Shown here: positions 1-6,414 of the stretch, one piece after another
How positions within the stretch are numbered: position 1 is the stretch's first letter
How the letters are laid out: each line of letters begins with the position of its first letter
NCBI GenBank assembly: GCA_905480565.1
Contig: CAJQQW010000124.1
Span: 1-6,612, forward strand
Origin: an uncultured Halioglobus sp.
Lineage (GTDB): Bacteria > Pseudomonadota > Gammaproteobacteria > Pseudomonadales > Halieaceae
Direction of reading: 5' to 3'
DNA: 6,612 nt
Program-made: the position numbers and the translations under genes
Notes under the pieces: model-generated
The model's input: the letters and a program-made list of their open reading frames with translations, nothing else
Database searches by the model: none
Told to the model about the DNA's origin: nothing

Positions 1-13
1 AGGCTGGAATACT

Positions 14-958
14 ATGGAATTCAAGGATTACTACGAGGTGCTGGGTGTCGTACCGGAGGCCGATGCAAAGACGATCAAGTCAGCCTACCGGAAACTCGCT
101 CGAGAGTATCACCCCGACGTGAGCGAGCGTGAGGGCGCGGAAGACCGCTTCAAGGAAATATCCGAGGCCTACGAAGTGCTCAAGGATGCTGGCAAGCGCG
201 CTGAGTATGATCAATTACGGGAGTATGGCGGTGATGGCGGTTTTCGGCCGCCCCCCGGGTGGCAGGCGGGTCCGCAGCAATCTGACAGTGGCGAATTTCA
301 GGGAGGATTTTCAGATTTTTTCGAGTCTGCGTTCGGACAGGCAGGCCATAGTTCGCGACAGGGCTTTTCGCGGCAGCACTTCAGCGAGCGAGGCGAGGAT
401 ATAGAGTTTCGACTTGCCGTTTTCCTCGAGGAGGCCCTGCATGGTGAGGCGCGCACTATCCAGTACGAAGTCCCGTTTTTTACCGATCAGGGGAACCTGG
501 CTCGGCAGAGCAAGACGCTCAAGGTCAAGATACCTCCGGGAGTGACTGACGGTGAGCGAATTAGACTCAAAGGTCAGGGCGCGCCCGGCATTGGCGATGC
601 GCCTTCGGGAGATTTGTACCTTAATATTCAACTGGCGGAGCATCCGCTCTATGCGGTGGAGGGTGCTGACCTCTCTATTACGGTGCCTCTGGCACCTTGG
701 GAAGCGGCACTGGGCGCGACGGTTACGGTGCCAACACTGGATGGCGCCATCCGCTTGAGTATTCCTGCGCATAGCCAGACCGGCAGGAAGCTGAAAATTC
801 GCGGTAAGGGGTTGGGTCGGGAGGATAATCAAGGGGATCTGTACGCTATATTATCCGTGATCATGCCGGAAGCAGATGAGGACTGCGATGAGCTTTGGCG
901 GCAGCTTGGCGAGCGCTCCACTTTTGAGCCGCGCAGGCAGTGGGAGAATAAGCAATGA
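14..958 (+). CDS. cbpA: Curved DNA-binding protein CbpA (class B DnaJ-type co-chaperone)
   Basis: This 314-aa protein is a cytoplasmic J-domain co-chaperone that stimulates the ATPase of DnaK; family members also bind curved DNA and associate with the nucleoid. The J-domain covers about residues 5-70, with the diagnostic HPD triad at 33-35. A Gly/Phe-rich linker follows (about 71-128), then two beta-sandwich substrate-binding domains (about 129-210 and 217-295) containing the conserved stretches [10 protein letters not shown] and [11 protein letters not shown]. There are no CxxCxGxG repeats, so the DnaJ zinc finger is absent; this separates CbpA from DnaJ. The length is close to the roughly 306 aa of E. 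coli CbpA, and the sequence can be followed against it along its full length. The ATG lies 13 nt inside the window, preceded by a weak AGGCTGGA-like ribosome site, so its promoter is outside. The stop overlaps the cbpM start (ATGA), indicating translational coupling with its modulator. Confidence 0.96.
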   Translation: MEFKDYYEVLGVVPEADAKTIKSAYRKLAREYHPDVSEREGAEDRFKEISEAYEVLKDAGKRAEYDQLREYGGDGGFRPPPGWQAGPQQSDSGEFQGGFSDFFESAFGQAGHSSRQGFSRQHFSERGEDIEFRLAVFLEEALHGEARTIQYEVPFFTDQGNLARQSKTLKVKIPPGVTDGERIRLKGQGAPGIGDAPSGDLYLNIQLAEHPLYAVEGADLSITVPLAPWEAALGATVTVPTLDGAIRLSIPAHSQTGRKLKIRGKGLGREDNQGDLYAILSVIMPEADEDCDELWRQLGERSTFEPRRQWENKQ

Positions 959-1251
959 GTGAATATAATATCAGTATGACCGTTGTTGAGGTTTGCCAGT
1001 GCGCACGGTTGCCCCTTGACGCGTTGGTCGAGATTGTCGAGACCGGTATCGTCGAACCAAAGGGCAGTAGTCCGCAGGAGTGGTTGTTCGACAGCCAGAT
1101 GGTGGTAGTTATCCAAAAAGCTCACCGGATGCAGCGGGATCTTGAAACAGACTGGAATGGGGTCGCACTTGCCCTGGCGCTGCTGGAGGAGCTGCGCTCG
1201 GTGCGCGCGGAGAACGATCGCTTGCGGCGTCTAACGTTCACAGCTAAATGA
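955..1251 (+). CDS. cbpM: Chaperone modulator CbpM
   Basis: This 98-aa cytoplasmic protein is the specific modulator of CbpA: in the known family it binds the J-domain and blocks both co-chaperone activity and DNA binding. It has a MerR-like helical fold. Visible family features are the N-terminal strand followed by [26 protein letters not shown], seen here in residues 10-35, the W43-LFD segment, a helix starting [14 protein letters not shown], and the D(W)-N-G-V-A-LAL motif before a C-terminal helix with charged heptad-like spacing ([17 protein letters not shown]). The length matches the E. coli protein (about 101 aa). Its ATG overlaps the cbpA stop by 4 nt, the standard arrangement for this pair, which strengthens both calls. 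Transcription probably ends somewhere in the following 163-bp gap, but no clear intrinsic terminator is present there. Confidence 0.93.
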   Translation: MSEYNISMTVVEVCQCARLPLDALVEIVETGIVEPKGSSPQEWLFDSQMVVVIQKAHRMQRDLETDWNGVALALALLEELRSVRAENDRLRRLTFTAK

Positions 1252-1302
1252 GTGCGGCGCAGCGCCTTGTCCGGAGTCTGGAGCGCGAAAAGGTAACGCG
1301 GA

Positions 1303-1331
1303 TTCGTAGCGGGCGTGTGCACTATGATAAT
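1303..1331 (+). promoter_or_regulatory. Weak candidate sigma70 promoter upstream of slt
   Basis: In the cbpM-slt gap a GATAAT hexamer (1326-1331, overlapping a TATGAT at 1323-1328) lies 17 bp downstream of TTCGTA (1303-1308), which matches the -35 consensus only 3 of 6. An AT-rich run with TATAAA (1333-1338) follows. The position, about 80 bp before the slt ATG, suits a promoter for slt and possibly for the arsenosugar genes behind it. The rest of the gap (1252-1414) shows nothing else convincing. This is inference from weak matches. Confidence 0.3.
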
Positions 1332-1414
1332 GTATAAAACAGGTTAGCAATCGTCGCAGAGTGAAAGACGCGATGATTAGTCCTTTTGATTTCTAACGAT
1401 TCCGGGGTATTTGC

Positions 1415-3349
1415 ATGGGCCACTGGCTCCCGCGACACGTTTGTTATTTCCTGCCTTTTGTTGCAGCCCTCATGGCTATCGCGCCATTGGCTGCTCAGGC
1501 TGCATCGAATGATCAGGCGCGCCGGGACTATGCCATGGCAGAGCAGGCGATGGCATTGGGGGATTGGAAAACGGTTTCGCAACTGCGGTCTGGCCTGAAT
1601 GATTACCCCCTTGCGATTTATCTCGATTATTACCGCCTGACCCGAGGTCCTGAGGCAGTGTCAGCCCCGCAGGCCTTGGCCTTTCTTGAGTCCAGTGCGG
1701 GAACGCCTCTTGCGAACCGGTTTTTGGGTAAATACTTGAGCAGCGCGGGACAGGACAGGCGCTGGGAGGATCTGCTCGCAGTCAAGGCAGAGGAACCCAA
1801 CAGTGTAGAGCTCAAGTGTTATTACTATCGCGCTCAACTAGCGCGTGGTAGTCGGGATATCGCCCTAGAGGGGGCGGAGCGTCTTTGGGTACACGGCAAG
1901 TCCAGACCGAAGTCTTGCGACCCGCTTTTTGATGCTTGGATGACGGCAGGTGGACTTACGGATGATATTGTCTGGACGCGACTCCTGAATACTTTCGACG
2001 CGAGGCAGCCCTCTTTGATGCGCTATGTTGGCCGTAAGGGAAGCGCTGCTCTCACCCCCTGGTCAAATACCTTGCTTGATGTTTACGCTAACCCTGAATC
2101 TGTGGCGCGGCAAAATCTACCAGCGGATGATGCCCGTTCTGCGGACGTCGCGGTGCGAGGATTGGCGTATCTTGCTCGATACAGTCCGCCCAAAGCGCAG
2201 GCCCATTGGGCAACGCTGCAGCCACGGTTGTCTTTCAGCCCAGAACAAGTGCGCACAGTTGAGTATGCTATTGCACGCCAGAGCTTGTTTGCGCGCGTTA
2301 GTCAGGATGATGATTGGCTTGCAGCGGTCCTCTCTCGACTCGAGGACGACACGCTTGTGGGCATCCGGCTTCGCCAGGCGCTTGCTGAGCAGGATTGGGA
2401 TGCGCTATCGCGTTACATGGAACTGCTGTCTGCGGGTGCCATGGAGGAAAATGTCTGGCGTTACTGGCGAGCGGTATCGCAGGAGCGTGCCGGGAAAAAA
2501 GCTGCAGCAAACGCGATGTACGAACAACTTGCCGGGGAGCGCGATTACTACGGGTTTCTGGCGGCGGACCGCCTTAAACGGCCTTACGCCTTCAAGCACC
2601 AACGCCCTCGGATGGGAGTCGATTCGTCTTCTATGACGTTGCCGGCCATCGCGAGAATCGAAGAACTCAAGTTCCATGGTGACGACGCGCTAGCTCATTC
2701 CGAGTGGTACACACTGTTACAGCAAACGACTGAAGAAGCGCTTCTCATCGACCTGATGCTGCTCGCCGCCGGGAAGGGGTGGGATCGTATGGCGATCGAT
2801 GCTGCGACACAGGCACAGGCATGGGATGCGCTCAACCAGCGCTTTCCAACAGCATACAGCGATATCTTCGAGCGTCATGCGACGGCGCGGAACGTCTCCG
2901 GCACAGAGTTGATGTCTATCGCCCGCCGCGAAAGTGCGTTTTATCCCAAGGCGCGCTCACCGGTTGGCGCACGTGGTCTGATGCAGATTATGCCTGCTAC
3001 AGGCAAAGCCGTTGCATCGTCTATGGGCGTATCACATACGACTGCCCAGCTGTTTGATGTTGAGCATAACGTGAAGCTGGGTAGTGCTTATTACCGCCAG
3101 TTGCTGGATCGCTTCGGCGGCAATCGAGTGTTTGCGTTGGCTGGTTATAACGCAGGGCCTCACAGGGTAGACCGGTGGCGCCGTGAGTCGGCTGACACAT
3201 TGCCAGTCACCCAGTGGATCGAAACGATTCCCTACCGCGAGACGCGTAACTATGTGCAAGCGGTACTCGCGTACAATGTGGTATTCCAGTATCTGCTGGG
3301 CAATACTCAAAACCTGTTTACTGTTGAGGAGCAGCGCGACCGTTACTAG
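1415..3349 (+). CDS. slt: Soluble lytic murein transglycosylase (Slt70 type)
   Basis: This 644-aa periplasmic enzyme cleaves the beta-1,4 bond between N-acetylmuramic acid and N-acetylglucosamine in peptidoglycan, leaving a 1,6-anhydromuramoyl end. An N-terminal signal peptide is visible: a hydrophobic run at about residues 9-27 and an AQA cleavage motif, with cleavage probably after A29. A long alpha-helical superhelical region (about 30-440) corresponds to the U and L domains of Slt70. The C-terminal catalytic lysozyme-like domain carries RRESAF with catalytic Glu506, then SPVGARGLMQIMP (GLMQIMP at 521-527) and AGYNAGP (576-582), all diagnostic of GH23 family 1. The length equals E. coli Slt (about 645 aa), so the gene is intact. 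The ATG is preceded by a modest GGGG ribosome site (CCGGGGT, 1402-1408), and an in-frame stop at 1394-1396 leaves little room for an earlier start. It sits 163 bp after cbpM and 28 bp before arsS, so readthrough into arsS is likely. Confidence 0.96.
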   Translation: MGHWLPRHVCYFLPFVAALMAIAPLAAQAASNDQARRDYAMAEQAMALGDWKTVSQLRSGLNDYPLAIYLDYYRLTRGPEAVSAPQALAFLESSAGTPLANRFLGKYLSSAGQDRRWEDLLAVKAEEPNSVELKCYYYRAQLARGSRDIALEGAERLWVHGKSRPKSCDPLFDAWMTAGGLTDDIVWTRLLNTFDARQPSLMRYVGRKGSAALTPWSNTLLDVYANPESVARQNLPADDARSADVAVRGLAYLARYSPPKAQAHWATLQPRLSFSPEQVRTVEYAIARQSLFARVSQDDDWLAAVLSRLEDDTLVGIRLRQALAEQDWDALSRYMELLSAGAMEENVWRYWRAVSQERAGKKAAANAMYEQLAGERDYYGFLAADRLKRPYAFKHQRPRMGVDSSSMTLPAIARIEELKFHGDDALAHSEWYTLLQQTTEEALLIDLMLLAAGKGWDRMAIDAATQAQAWDALNQRFPTAYSDIFERHATARNVSGTELMSIARRESAFYPKARSPVGARGLMQIMPATGKAVASSMGVSHTTAQLFDVEHNVKLGSAYYRQLLDRFGGNRVFALAGYNAGPHRVDRWRRESADTLPVTQWIETIPYRETRNYVQAVLAYNVVFQYLLGNTQNLFTVEEQRDRY

Positions 3350-3377
3350 CGAGTCAACGTCCGGTCGCCCCACTTAA

Positions 3378-4334
3378 ATGCAAGACAGCCGCCCCTTACT
3401 GCTACAAAGCGATTTTCCACCCATATCGCGAGCGAAACTGGATACCCTACAGGTAAACTTGGGTTACCTGTGTAATCTGTCATGTCTGCATTGTCATGTT
3501 AATGCGGGTCCTCAGCGCACCGAGTTAATGGACAAGGCAACAGTCGACAGTGTGCTTGGATTGCTTGAGAGGGCAGGGCTGGACACGTTGGATCTGACCG
3601 GCGGCGCGCCGGAGCTGAACCCTCATTTTCGTTATTTGGTTGCAGAGGCGAGGGCGCTGGGTGTGCGCGTTATCGATCGCTGTAATCTGACGATACTGCA
3701 GGAGCCGGGACAGGAGGACCTCGCGGAGTTCCTGGCGGAAAACGAGGTGGAGATTACCGCCTCCTTGCCCTGTTATAGCGAGGACAACGTCAGCGCGCAA
3801 CGCGGTAAGGGGGTTTATCAACGTAGCATCGAGGCATTACGCCGCTTGAACGAATTAGGTTACGGAGAGAACCGAGTGTTGAACCTGGTGTATAACCCGA
3901 TTGGCCCGGTGTTGTCGCCACCGCAGCAGGTCCTCGAGGATGATTATCGTCGCGAGCTGGGCGAGCGATTTGATATTCGCTTTACCCGCTTGCTGACCCT
4001 CACCAACATGCCGATCAGTCGCTTTGGCGCAGTTTTGATGGCACAGCAGCAATTCACGTCATACATGGCATTGTTGCGAGATAATTTCAGTGAGGACAAT
4101 CTGCACACTCTGATGTGTCGGCGAATGCTAAGCGTCGACTGGCGCGGATACCTTTACGATTGCGATTTTAACCAGATGCTGGATATGCCCTTGTTGGCGA
4201 GTGATAAGTGGCGGCATATCGACGATTTGCTCGTGGGTGGAGAGCTGGAGGGAGCGGCGATCGCGATCGGTGAGCACTGCTATGGCTGTGCAGCGGGTCA
4301 AGGAAGCAGCTGCGGTGGTGCACTGGGCGTATGA
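3378..4334 (+). CDS. arsS: Arsenosugar biosynthesis radical SAM protein ArsS
   Basis: This 318-aa radical S-adenosylmethionine enzyme belongs to the ArsS family, reported to add a 5'-deoxyadenosyl group to dimethylarsenite, giving the nucleoside precursor of arsenosugars. The radical SAM CxxxCxxC motif is C32-C36-C39 within LGYLCNLSCLHCHVNAGP, a signature wording for this family. Further family features are DLTGGAPELNP (72-82), the GGE-like SAM-binding loop; IDRCNLTIL (99-107); and SLPCY (129-133). C247 and C262 (in YDCDFNQMLDM) and the C-terminal C301, C304 and C312 (HCYGC and SSCGGAL) probably bind a second iron-sulfur cluster; that is inferred from cysteine pattern. The start is the first ATG after an in-frame TAA at 3375-3377 and has no obvious ribosome-binding site, so initiation may depend on ribosomes finishing slt 28 nt upstream. 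The stop overlaps the next gene by 4 nt. No arsM lies beside it. Confidence 0.94.
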   Translation: MQDSRPLLLQSDFPPISRAKLDTLQVNLGYLCNLSCLHCHVNAGPQRTELMDKATVDSVLGLLERAGLDTLDLTGGAPELNPHFRYLVAEARALGVRVIDRCNLTILQEPGQEDLAEFLAENEVEITASLPCYSEDNVSAQRGKGVYQRSIEALRRLNELGYGENRVLNLVYNPIGPVLSPPQQVLEDDYRRELGERFDIRFTRLLTLTNMPISRFGAVLMAQQQFTSYMALLRDNFSEDNLHTLMCRRMLSVDWRGYLYDCDFNQMLDMPLLASDKWRHIDDLLVGGELEGAAIAIGEHCYGCAAGQGSSCGGALGV

Positions 4335-5011
4335 GTGAGCCGTGGGTGACCTTCGTCATTCCGGTGTTGAATGAGGCGGCTCTGATCGGTGTTCTCCTGA
4401 GCGATCTGCGGCAACGTTATCCCGGTTGCGAGTTGATCGTCGTTGACGGTGGCAGTTCAGACGGGAGCGTGGAGGTGGCGCTGCCGCTGTGCGATCAATT
4501 ACTGCTTACAGAGCGGGGCCGCGCCCGCCAAATGAACCTGGGAGGGCAGGCGGCAGCTGCGCCTTACATGGCATTTCTCCATGCCGACAGTACGCCAACG
4601 GTGTCTCTCGCTGTCTTGCGTTCCTGTTTAGAATCATCTCCGTGTTGGGGCTTTTGCCGTGTCAGGCTTGACGGCAGCGGTTGGGCAATGCGGATTATCG
4701 AATGGTGCATGAACGGGCGCTCCCGGTTTACCTCCGTGGCGACAGGAGATCAAATGTTGCTGGTCCGTAACGCCGTCTTTCGTGCGACCAGTGGTTTCGC
4801 CGACATGCCTCTGATGGAGGATGTGGAGTATTGTAAGCGTCTGCGCAGGCTGGCTTCCCCTGTGATCGTCGCCGAACCCGTGATGACGTCCAGTCGCCGT
4901 TGGGAGGAGGGTGGTACCGCGGCCACGGTGGTGCGTATGTGGCTGTTAAGACTGGCTTATTGGGTGGGTGTGTCACCGGAGACTTTATGGCGTTTCTATT
5001 ATGAGCGCTGA
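4331..5011 (+). CDS. Family 2 glycosyltransferase, TIGR04283 (arsenosugar biosynthesis-associated)
   Basis: This 226-aa protein has the GT-A fold signs of a small family 2 glycosyltransferase. It begins with VTFVIPVLNEA (6-16), then IVVDGGSSDGS (36-46), the nucleotide-sugar binding start. GRARQMNLGG follows (63-72), then FLHADS (82-87), where H-A-D replaces the usual DxD metal site. Further motifs are ATGDQMLLVRN (137-147) and PLMEDVEYCKRL with the E163-D164 pair expected at the catalytic-base position. The C-terminus is a short amphipathic helix, not a true membrane anchor, so the protein is probably cytoplasmic or peripheral. This motif set is typical of the TIGR04283 group found beside arsS, whose exact donor and acceptor I cannot state. 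Its ATG overlaps the arsS stop (ATGA), and it overlaps the next gene by 11 nt, so the three genes are almost certainly translated from one message. Confidence 0.9.
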   Translation: MSEPWVTFVIPVLNEAALIGVLLSDLRQRYPGCELIVVDGGSSDGSVEVALPLCDQLLLTERGRARQMNLGGQAAAAPYMAFLHADSTPTVSLAVLRSCLESSPCWGFCRVRLDGSGWAMRIIEWCMNGRSRFTSVATGDQMLLVRNAVFRATSGFADMPLMEDVEYCKRLRRLASPVIVAEPVMTSSRRWEEGGTAATVVRMWLLRLAYWVGVSPETLWRFYYER

Positions 5012-5651
5012 TACGGCCTCGTCGCGGGTCTGCCTTATCCAATTTTCCCGGGCGCCGGTGCCGGGCCGGGTCAAGACTCGGCTGCTGCCTTATCTGTCAC
5101 CGCAGCAGGCCTGTGACCTTCACTGTGAGCTGACTCAATGGACCGCTACGCAACTGGTGAATAGCGGATCGGGTGAGGTGGAGCTTTGCGTGGCCGGAGG
5201 CCTCGATTTCCCCCTGTTCGATAGCTGTCGTCAACTTGGCGTAGCCCGGCTGTCGCGGCAGCATGGGAAAGATCTGGGCGAGAGAATGTTCCACGCGCTC
5301 CATGAGCGACTGGCACATTGTGACTGCGTGATCCTGGTCGGTAGTGACTGTCCGTCGATCGATAGTGATTATCTGCGTCAGGCGGTTGTCGCTCTGCACG
5401 AGGCACCCTTGGTGCTGGGTCCCGCGCTCGACGGGGGCTACGTATTGATCGGTGCGAGATCTATTCGTGAGGCGATGTTCAAGGATATACCCTGGGGGAC
5501 CAAACGGGTGCTCGCCTGTACGCGAGCCGCACTGCATCGCGAAGGGGTGGCGTTTACCGAACTGCCGGCGCTTGCTGATATCGACCGGCCAGAAGATATG
5601 CACGTGTGGGAGACCATCAAGCAGGGGGCAAGTGCACACACATCGAAATGA
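5001..5651 (+). CDS. TIGR04282/DUF2064 transferase-like protein (arsenosugar biosynthesis-associated)
   Basis: This 216-aa protein has a nucleotidyltransferase/GT-A-like Rossmann fold of the TIGR04282 (DUF2064) group, which often accompanies arsS and the TIGR04283 glycosyltransferase. The N-terminal FSRAPVPGRVKTRLLP (15-30) is the family's phosphate/nucleotide-binding signature, related to that of MobA- and CofC-like enzymes. HGKDLGERM (88-96), ILVGSDCPSID (111-121, with D116 in the metal-site position), GPALDGGYVLIG (140-151), DIPWGT (162-167) and DIDRPEDM near the C-terminus follow in the expected order. I chose ATG 5001 because it gives a short N-terminus typical of the family; a GTG at 4968 would add 11 residues and overlap the previous gene by 44 nt. 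No strong ribosome site precedes 5001, consistent with coupling to the upstream gene. The reaction it performs is not established from sequence; a role in handling an activated sugar for arsenosugar assembly is inferred from context. Confidence 0.88.
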   Translation: MSADTASSRVCLIQFSRAPVPGRVKTRLLPYLSPQQACDLHCELTQWTATQLVNSGSGEVELCVAGGLDFPLFDSCRQLGVARLSRQHGKDLGERMFHALHERLAHCDCVILVGSDCPSIDSDYLRQAVVALHEAPLVLGPALDGGYVLIGARSIREAMFKDIPWGTKRVLACTRAALHREGVAFTELPALADIDRPEDMHVWETIKQGASAHTSK

Positions 5652-5695
5652 GCACGGATGCAGAGCGTGGGAGTCAGCGTCGCGCCGTTACAGCC

Positions 5696-6085
5696 CTACG
5701 CCTGCACCATGTCCTCAGTGGCCGACGTTTCCGTAAATCCACCCGCGCGCTGTTGCATCAACCAGGCAATCGCTGTGCAGTAGCTGAGATTGGTTTGTAG
5801 CTCGCTATCCGGATTGGTCAGGAATGCCCGCTGGCTTGCCAGTCCTCTCACCCTCGCAGCGAACTCCGGGTTAAAAGCGAGGTAGCGATCCCACAAGTCG
5901 CGGTGTTGGGCTGCAGTAATGCGATAAAGTCCCAAGCTCTCGTGTCGCGAGGAAAAAAGTCCGACTTCAGGAGGATTGACGGCGGTATCCACGAGAAACG
6001 CTTCTGCGGCGGGAGTCCAGGCTCCCATATACTCAAGGGTGGGTCTGATGACCTGATCTCTCAGGTGTTCTGCGGTCACGTGCAT
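5696..6085 (-). CDS. Uncharacterised 129-aa protein, possible degenerate lysozyme-like domain
   Basis: I do not recognise a named family with certainty. The protein has no signal peptide, membrane segment or cysteine cluster (one Cys only). Its order of segments is VIRPTLEYMGAWTPAAEAFLVDTA (residues 12-35 in part), then NPPEVGLF (37-44), LGLYRIT (51-57), HRDLWDRYLAFNPEFAARVRGLA, and a C-terminal helix with SYCTAIAWLMQQRAG. From memory this resembles small phage-related or bacterial lysozyme/transglycosylase-like proteins whose corresponding piece reads like TAAQESxLG...ALGIYQ; here the catalytic Glu position would be a proline (about P38), so it is probably not an active hydrolase. That comparison is inference. 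The start is supported by a good GAGGAA ribosome site 8 nt upstream and a promoter candidate. It converges with the arsenosugar genes, leaving a 44-bp gap (5652-5695) in which I see no intrinsic terminator. Confidence 0.75.
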   Translation of the reverse strand: MHVTAEHLRDQVIRPTLEYMGAWTPAAEAFLVDTAVNPPEVGLFSSRHESLGLYRITAAQHRDLWDRYLAFNPEFAARVRGLASQRAFLTNPDSELQTNLSYCTAIAWLMQQRAGGFTETSATEDMVQA

Positions 6086-6102
6086 ATCCTACTTCCTCGC
6101 AG

Positions 6103-6115
6103 GGATGACTCATCC
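6103..6115. repeat. 13-bp inverted repeat in the leader of the 129-aa gene
   Basis: GGATGA-C-TCATCC is a perfect dyad with one central base, centred at 6109, between the predicted transcription start and the ribosome site of the minus-strand gene. It could be an operator or, in RNA, a small 4-bp-stem hairpin. It does not match an operator I can name. Confidence 0.55.
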
Positions 6116-6122
6116 GTCAGAG

Positions 6123-6135
6123 ACTGCTGTGCAGT
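6123..6135. repeat. 13-bp inverted repeat at the predicted transcription start
   Basis: ACTGC-TGT-GCAGT is a perfect 5-bp dyad around three bases, centred at 6129, immediately downstream of the -10 hexamer of the promoter candidate. This is a typical place for a repressor operator. It is centred 20 bp, about two helical turns, from the dyad at 6103-6115, though the two sequences differ. It is not a LexA box, as the CTG/CAG spacing is too short. Confidence 0.5.
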
Positions 6136-6164
6136 GTTATTGTTCTTTGTGGCCAGGTTATCAA
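6136..6164 (-). promoter_or_regulatory. Candidate sigma70 promoter for the 129-aa gene
   Basis: Read on the minus strand, TTGATA (6164-6159, 5 of 6 matches to the -35 consensus) is followed after exactly 17 bp by AATAAC (6141-6136, 4 of 6 matches to the -10). Transcription would start near 6129, giving a leader of about 45 nt before the ATG at 6085. The predicted start falls inside the inverted repeat at 6123-6135. The match is good for an uncomputed inspection but remains a prediction. Confidence 0.5.
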
Positions 6165-6217
6165 GAGACGTCTAGTGGAGATGTGCTCCTGTTCGCGTCT
6201 GTTCCCAACTCACACTG

Positions 6218-6242
6218 TAATTTTTAACACAAATAAAAATTA
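6218..6242. repeat. AT-rich 9-bp inverted repeat
   Basis: TAATTTTTA (6218-6226) and TAAAAATTA (6234-6242) are exact reverse complements separated by 7 bases. The right arm is part of a direct repeat, AATAAAAAT, found at 6232-6240 and again at 6248-6256. The patch 6216-6260 is far more AT-rich than its surroundings. It has no GC stem, so a terminator is unlikely; a binding region for a nucleoid protein or simple low-complexity sequence is possible. Confidence 0.45.
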
Positions 6243-6268
6243 AATCCAATAAAAATAGTAGGTTGTAG

Positions 6269-6280
6269 GTGAATATTCAC
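6269..6280. repeat. Perfect 12-bp palindrome GTGAATATTCAC
   Basis: The sequence is an uninterrupted perfect palindrome lying between the yciH terminator and the promoter of the 129-aa gene. Its left part recurs exactly as GGTGAATAT at 6268-6276 and 6354-6362, 86 bp apart. It is a plausible dimeric-regulator site, but no regulator gene is in the window and I cannot match it to a known operator. Confidence 0.5.
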
Positions 6281-6364
6281 AGTTATTTTGGAAAGCGGAC
6301 CTAACTTATGAGCAGCGCAGTCCGTTCTAGCGGTATTGAGTAAGTGGCGAGGGGGTGAATATCT

Positions 6365-6386
6365 AAAAAAATAGGCTAAAATAGCC
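6365..6386 (-). terminator. Intrinsic terminator downstream of yciH
   Basis: Read on the minus strand, the hairpin GGCTA-TTT-TAGCC (6386-6374) is followed directly by TA and a run of seven T (6371-6365). It starts about 28 bp after the yciH stop. The stem has only five perfect pairs, with two more A-T pairs possible beyond a C/T mismatch, so it may be modest in strength. The core AGGCTA also occurs at 6394-6399 and 6412-6417. Confidence 0.62.
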
Positions 6387-6414
6387 GATATTGAGGCTAA
6401 GTTCGGCAAACAGG

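Larger units (their letters stand above)
6086..6414. other. 329-bp intergenic region between yciH and the 129-aa gene
   Basis: No credible coding sequence is present on either strand. From right to left it holds the yciH terminator, one copy of GGTGAATAT, an unremarkable stretch at about 6285-6350, the 12-bp palindrome, the AT-rich repeat patch, and the promoter and leader of the minus-strand gene. The local base composition is clearly richer in A and T than the flanking genes, as is usual for regulatory DNA. Confidence 0.6.

Noticed and set aside
311..832. Long open frame of 173 codons on the minus strand opposite cbpA
   Set aside because: It lies wholly inside a confidently identified gene, has no recognisable domain, and is expected as a shadow in GC-rich coding DNA.
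1256..1266. GGCG-CAG-CGCC hairpin just after cbpM as a terminator
   Set aside because: The stem is only four pairs and no T-tract follows; it is likely chance in GC-rich sequence.
4968..5000. Earlier GTG start for the TIGR04282-type gene
   Set aside because: It would add a non-conserved 11-residue extension and a 44-nt overlap; ATG 5001 gives the usual short N-terminus.
5097..5639. 180-codon open frame on the minus strand opposite the TIGR04282 gene
   Set aside because: The plus-strand frame carries all the family motifs; the opposite frame has none and shows an Arg/Pro/Thr/Gln-rich, shadow-like composition.
6123..6135. LexA (SOS) box
   Set aside because: The CTG and CAG arms are 5 bp apart, whereas the gammaproteobacterial LexA site needs 10.
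6269..6280. ArsR/SmtB-type operator linked to the arsenosugar genes
   Set aside because: The TGAA...TTCA arm spacing is too short for that family, and the site is behind and on the wrong side of the arsenosugar operon.
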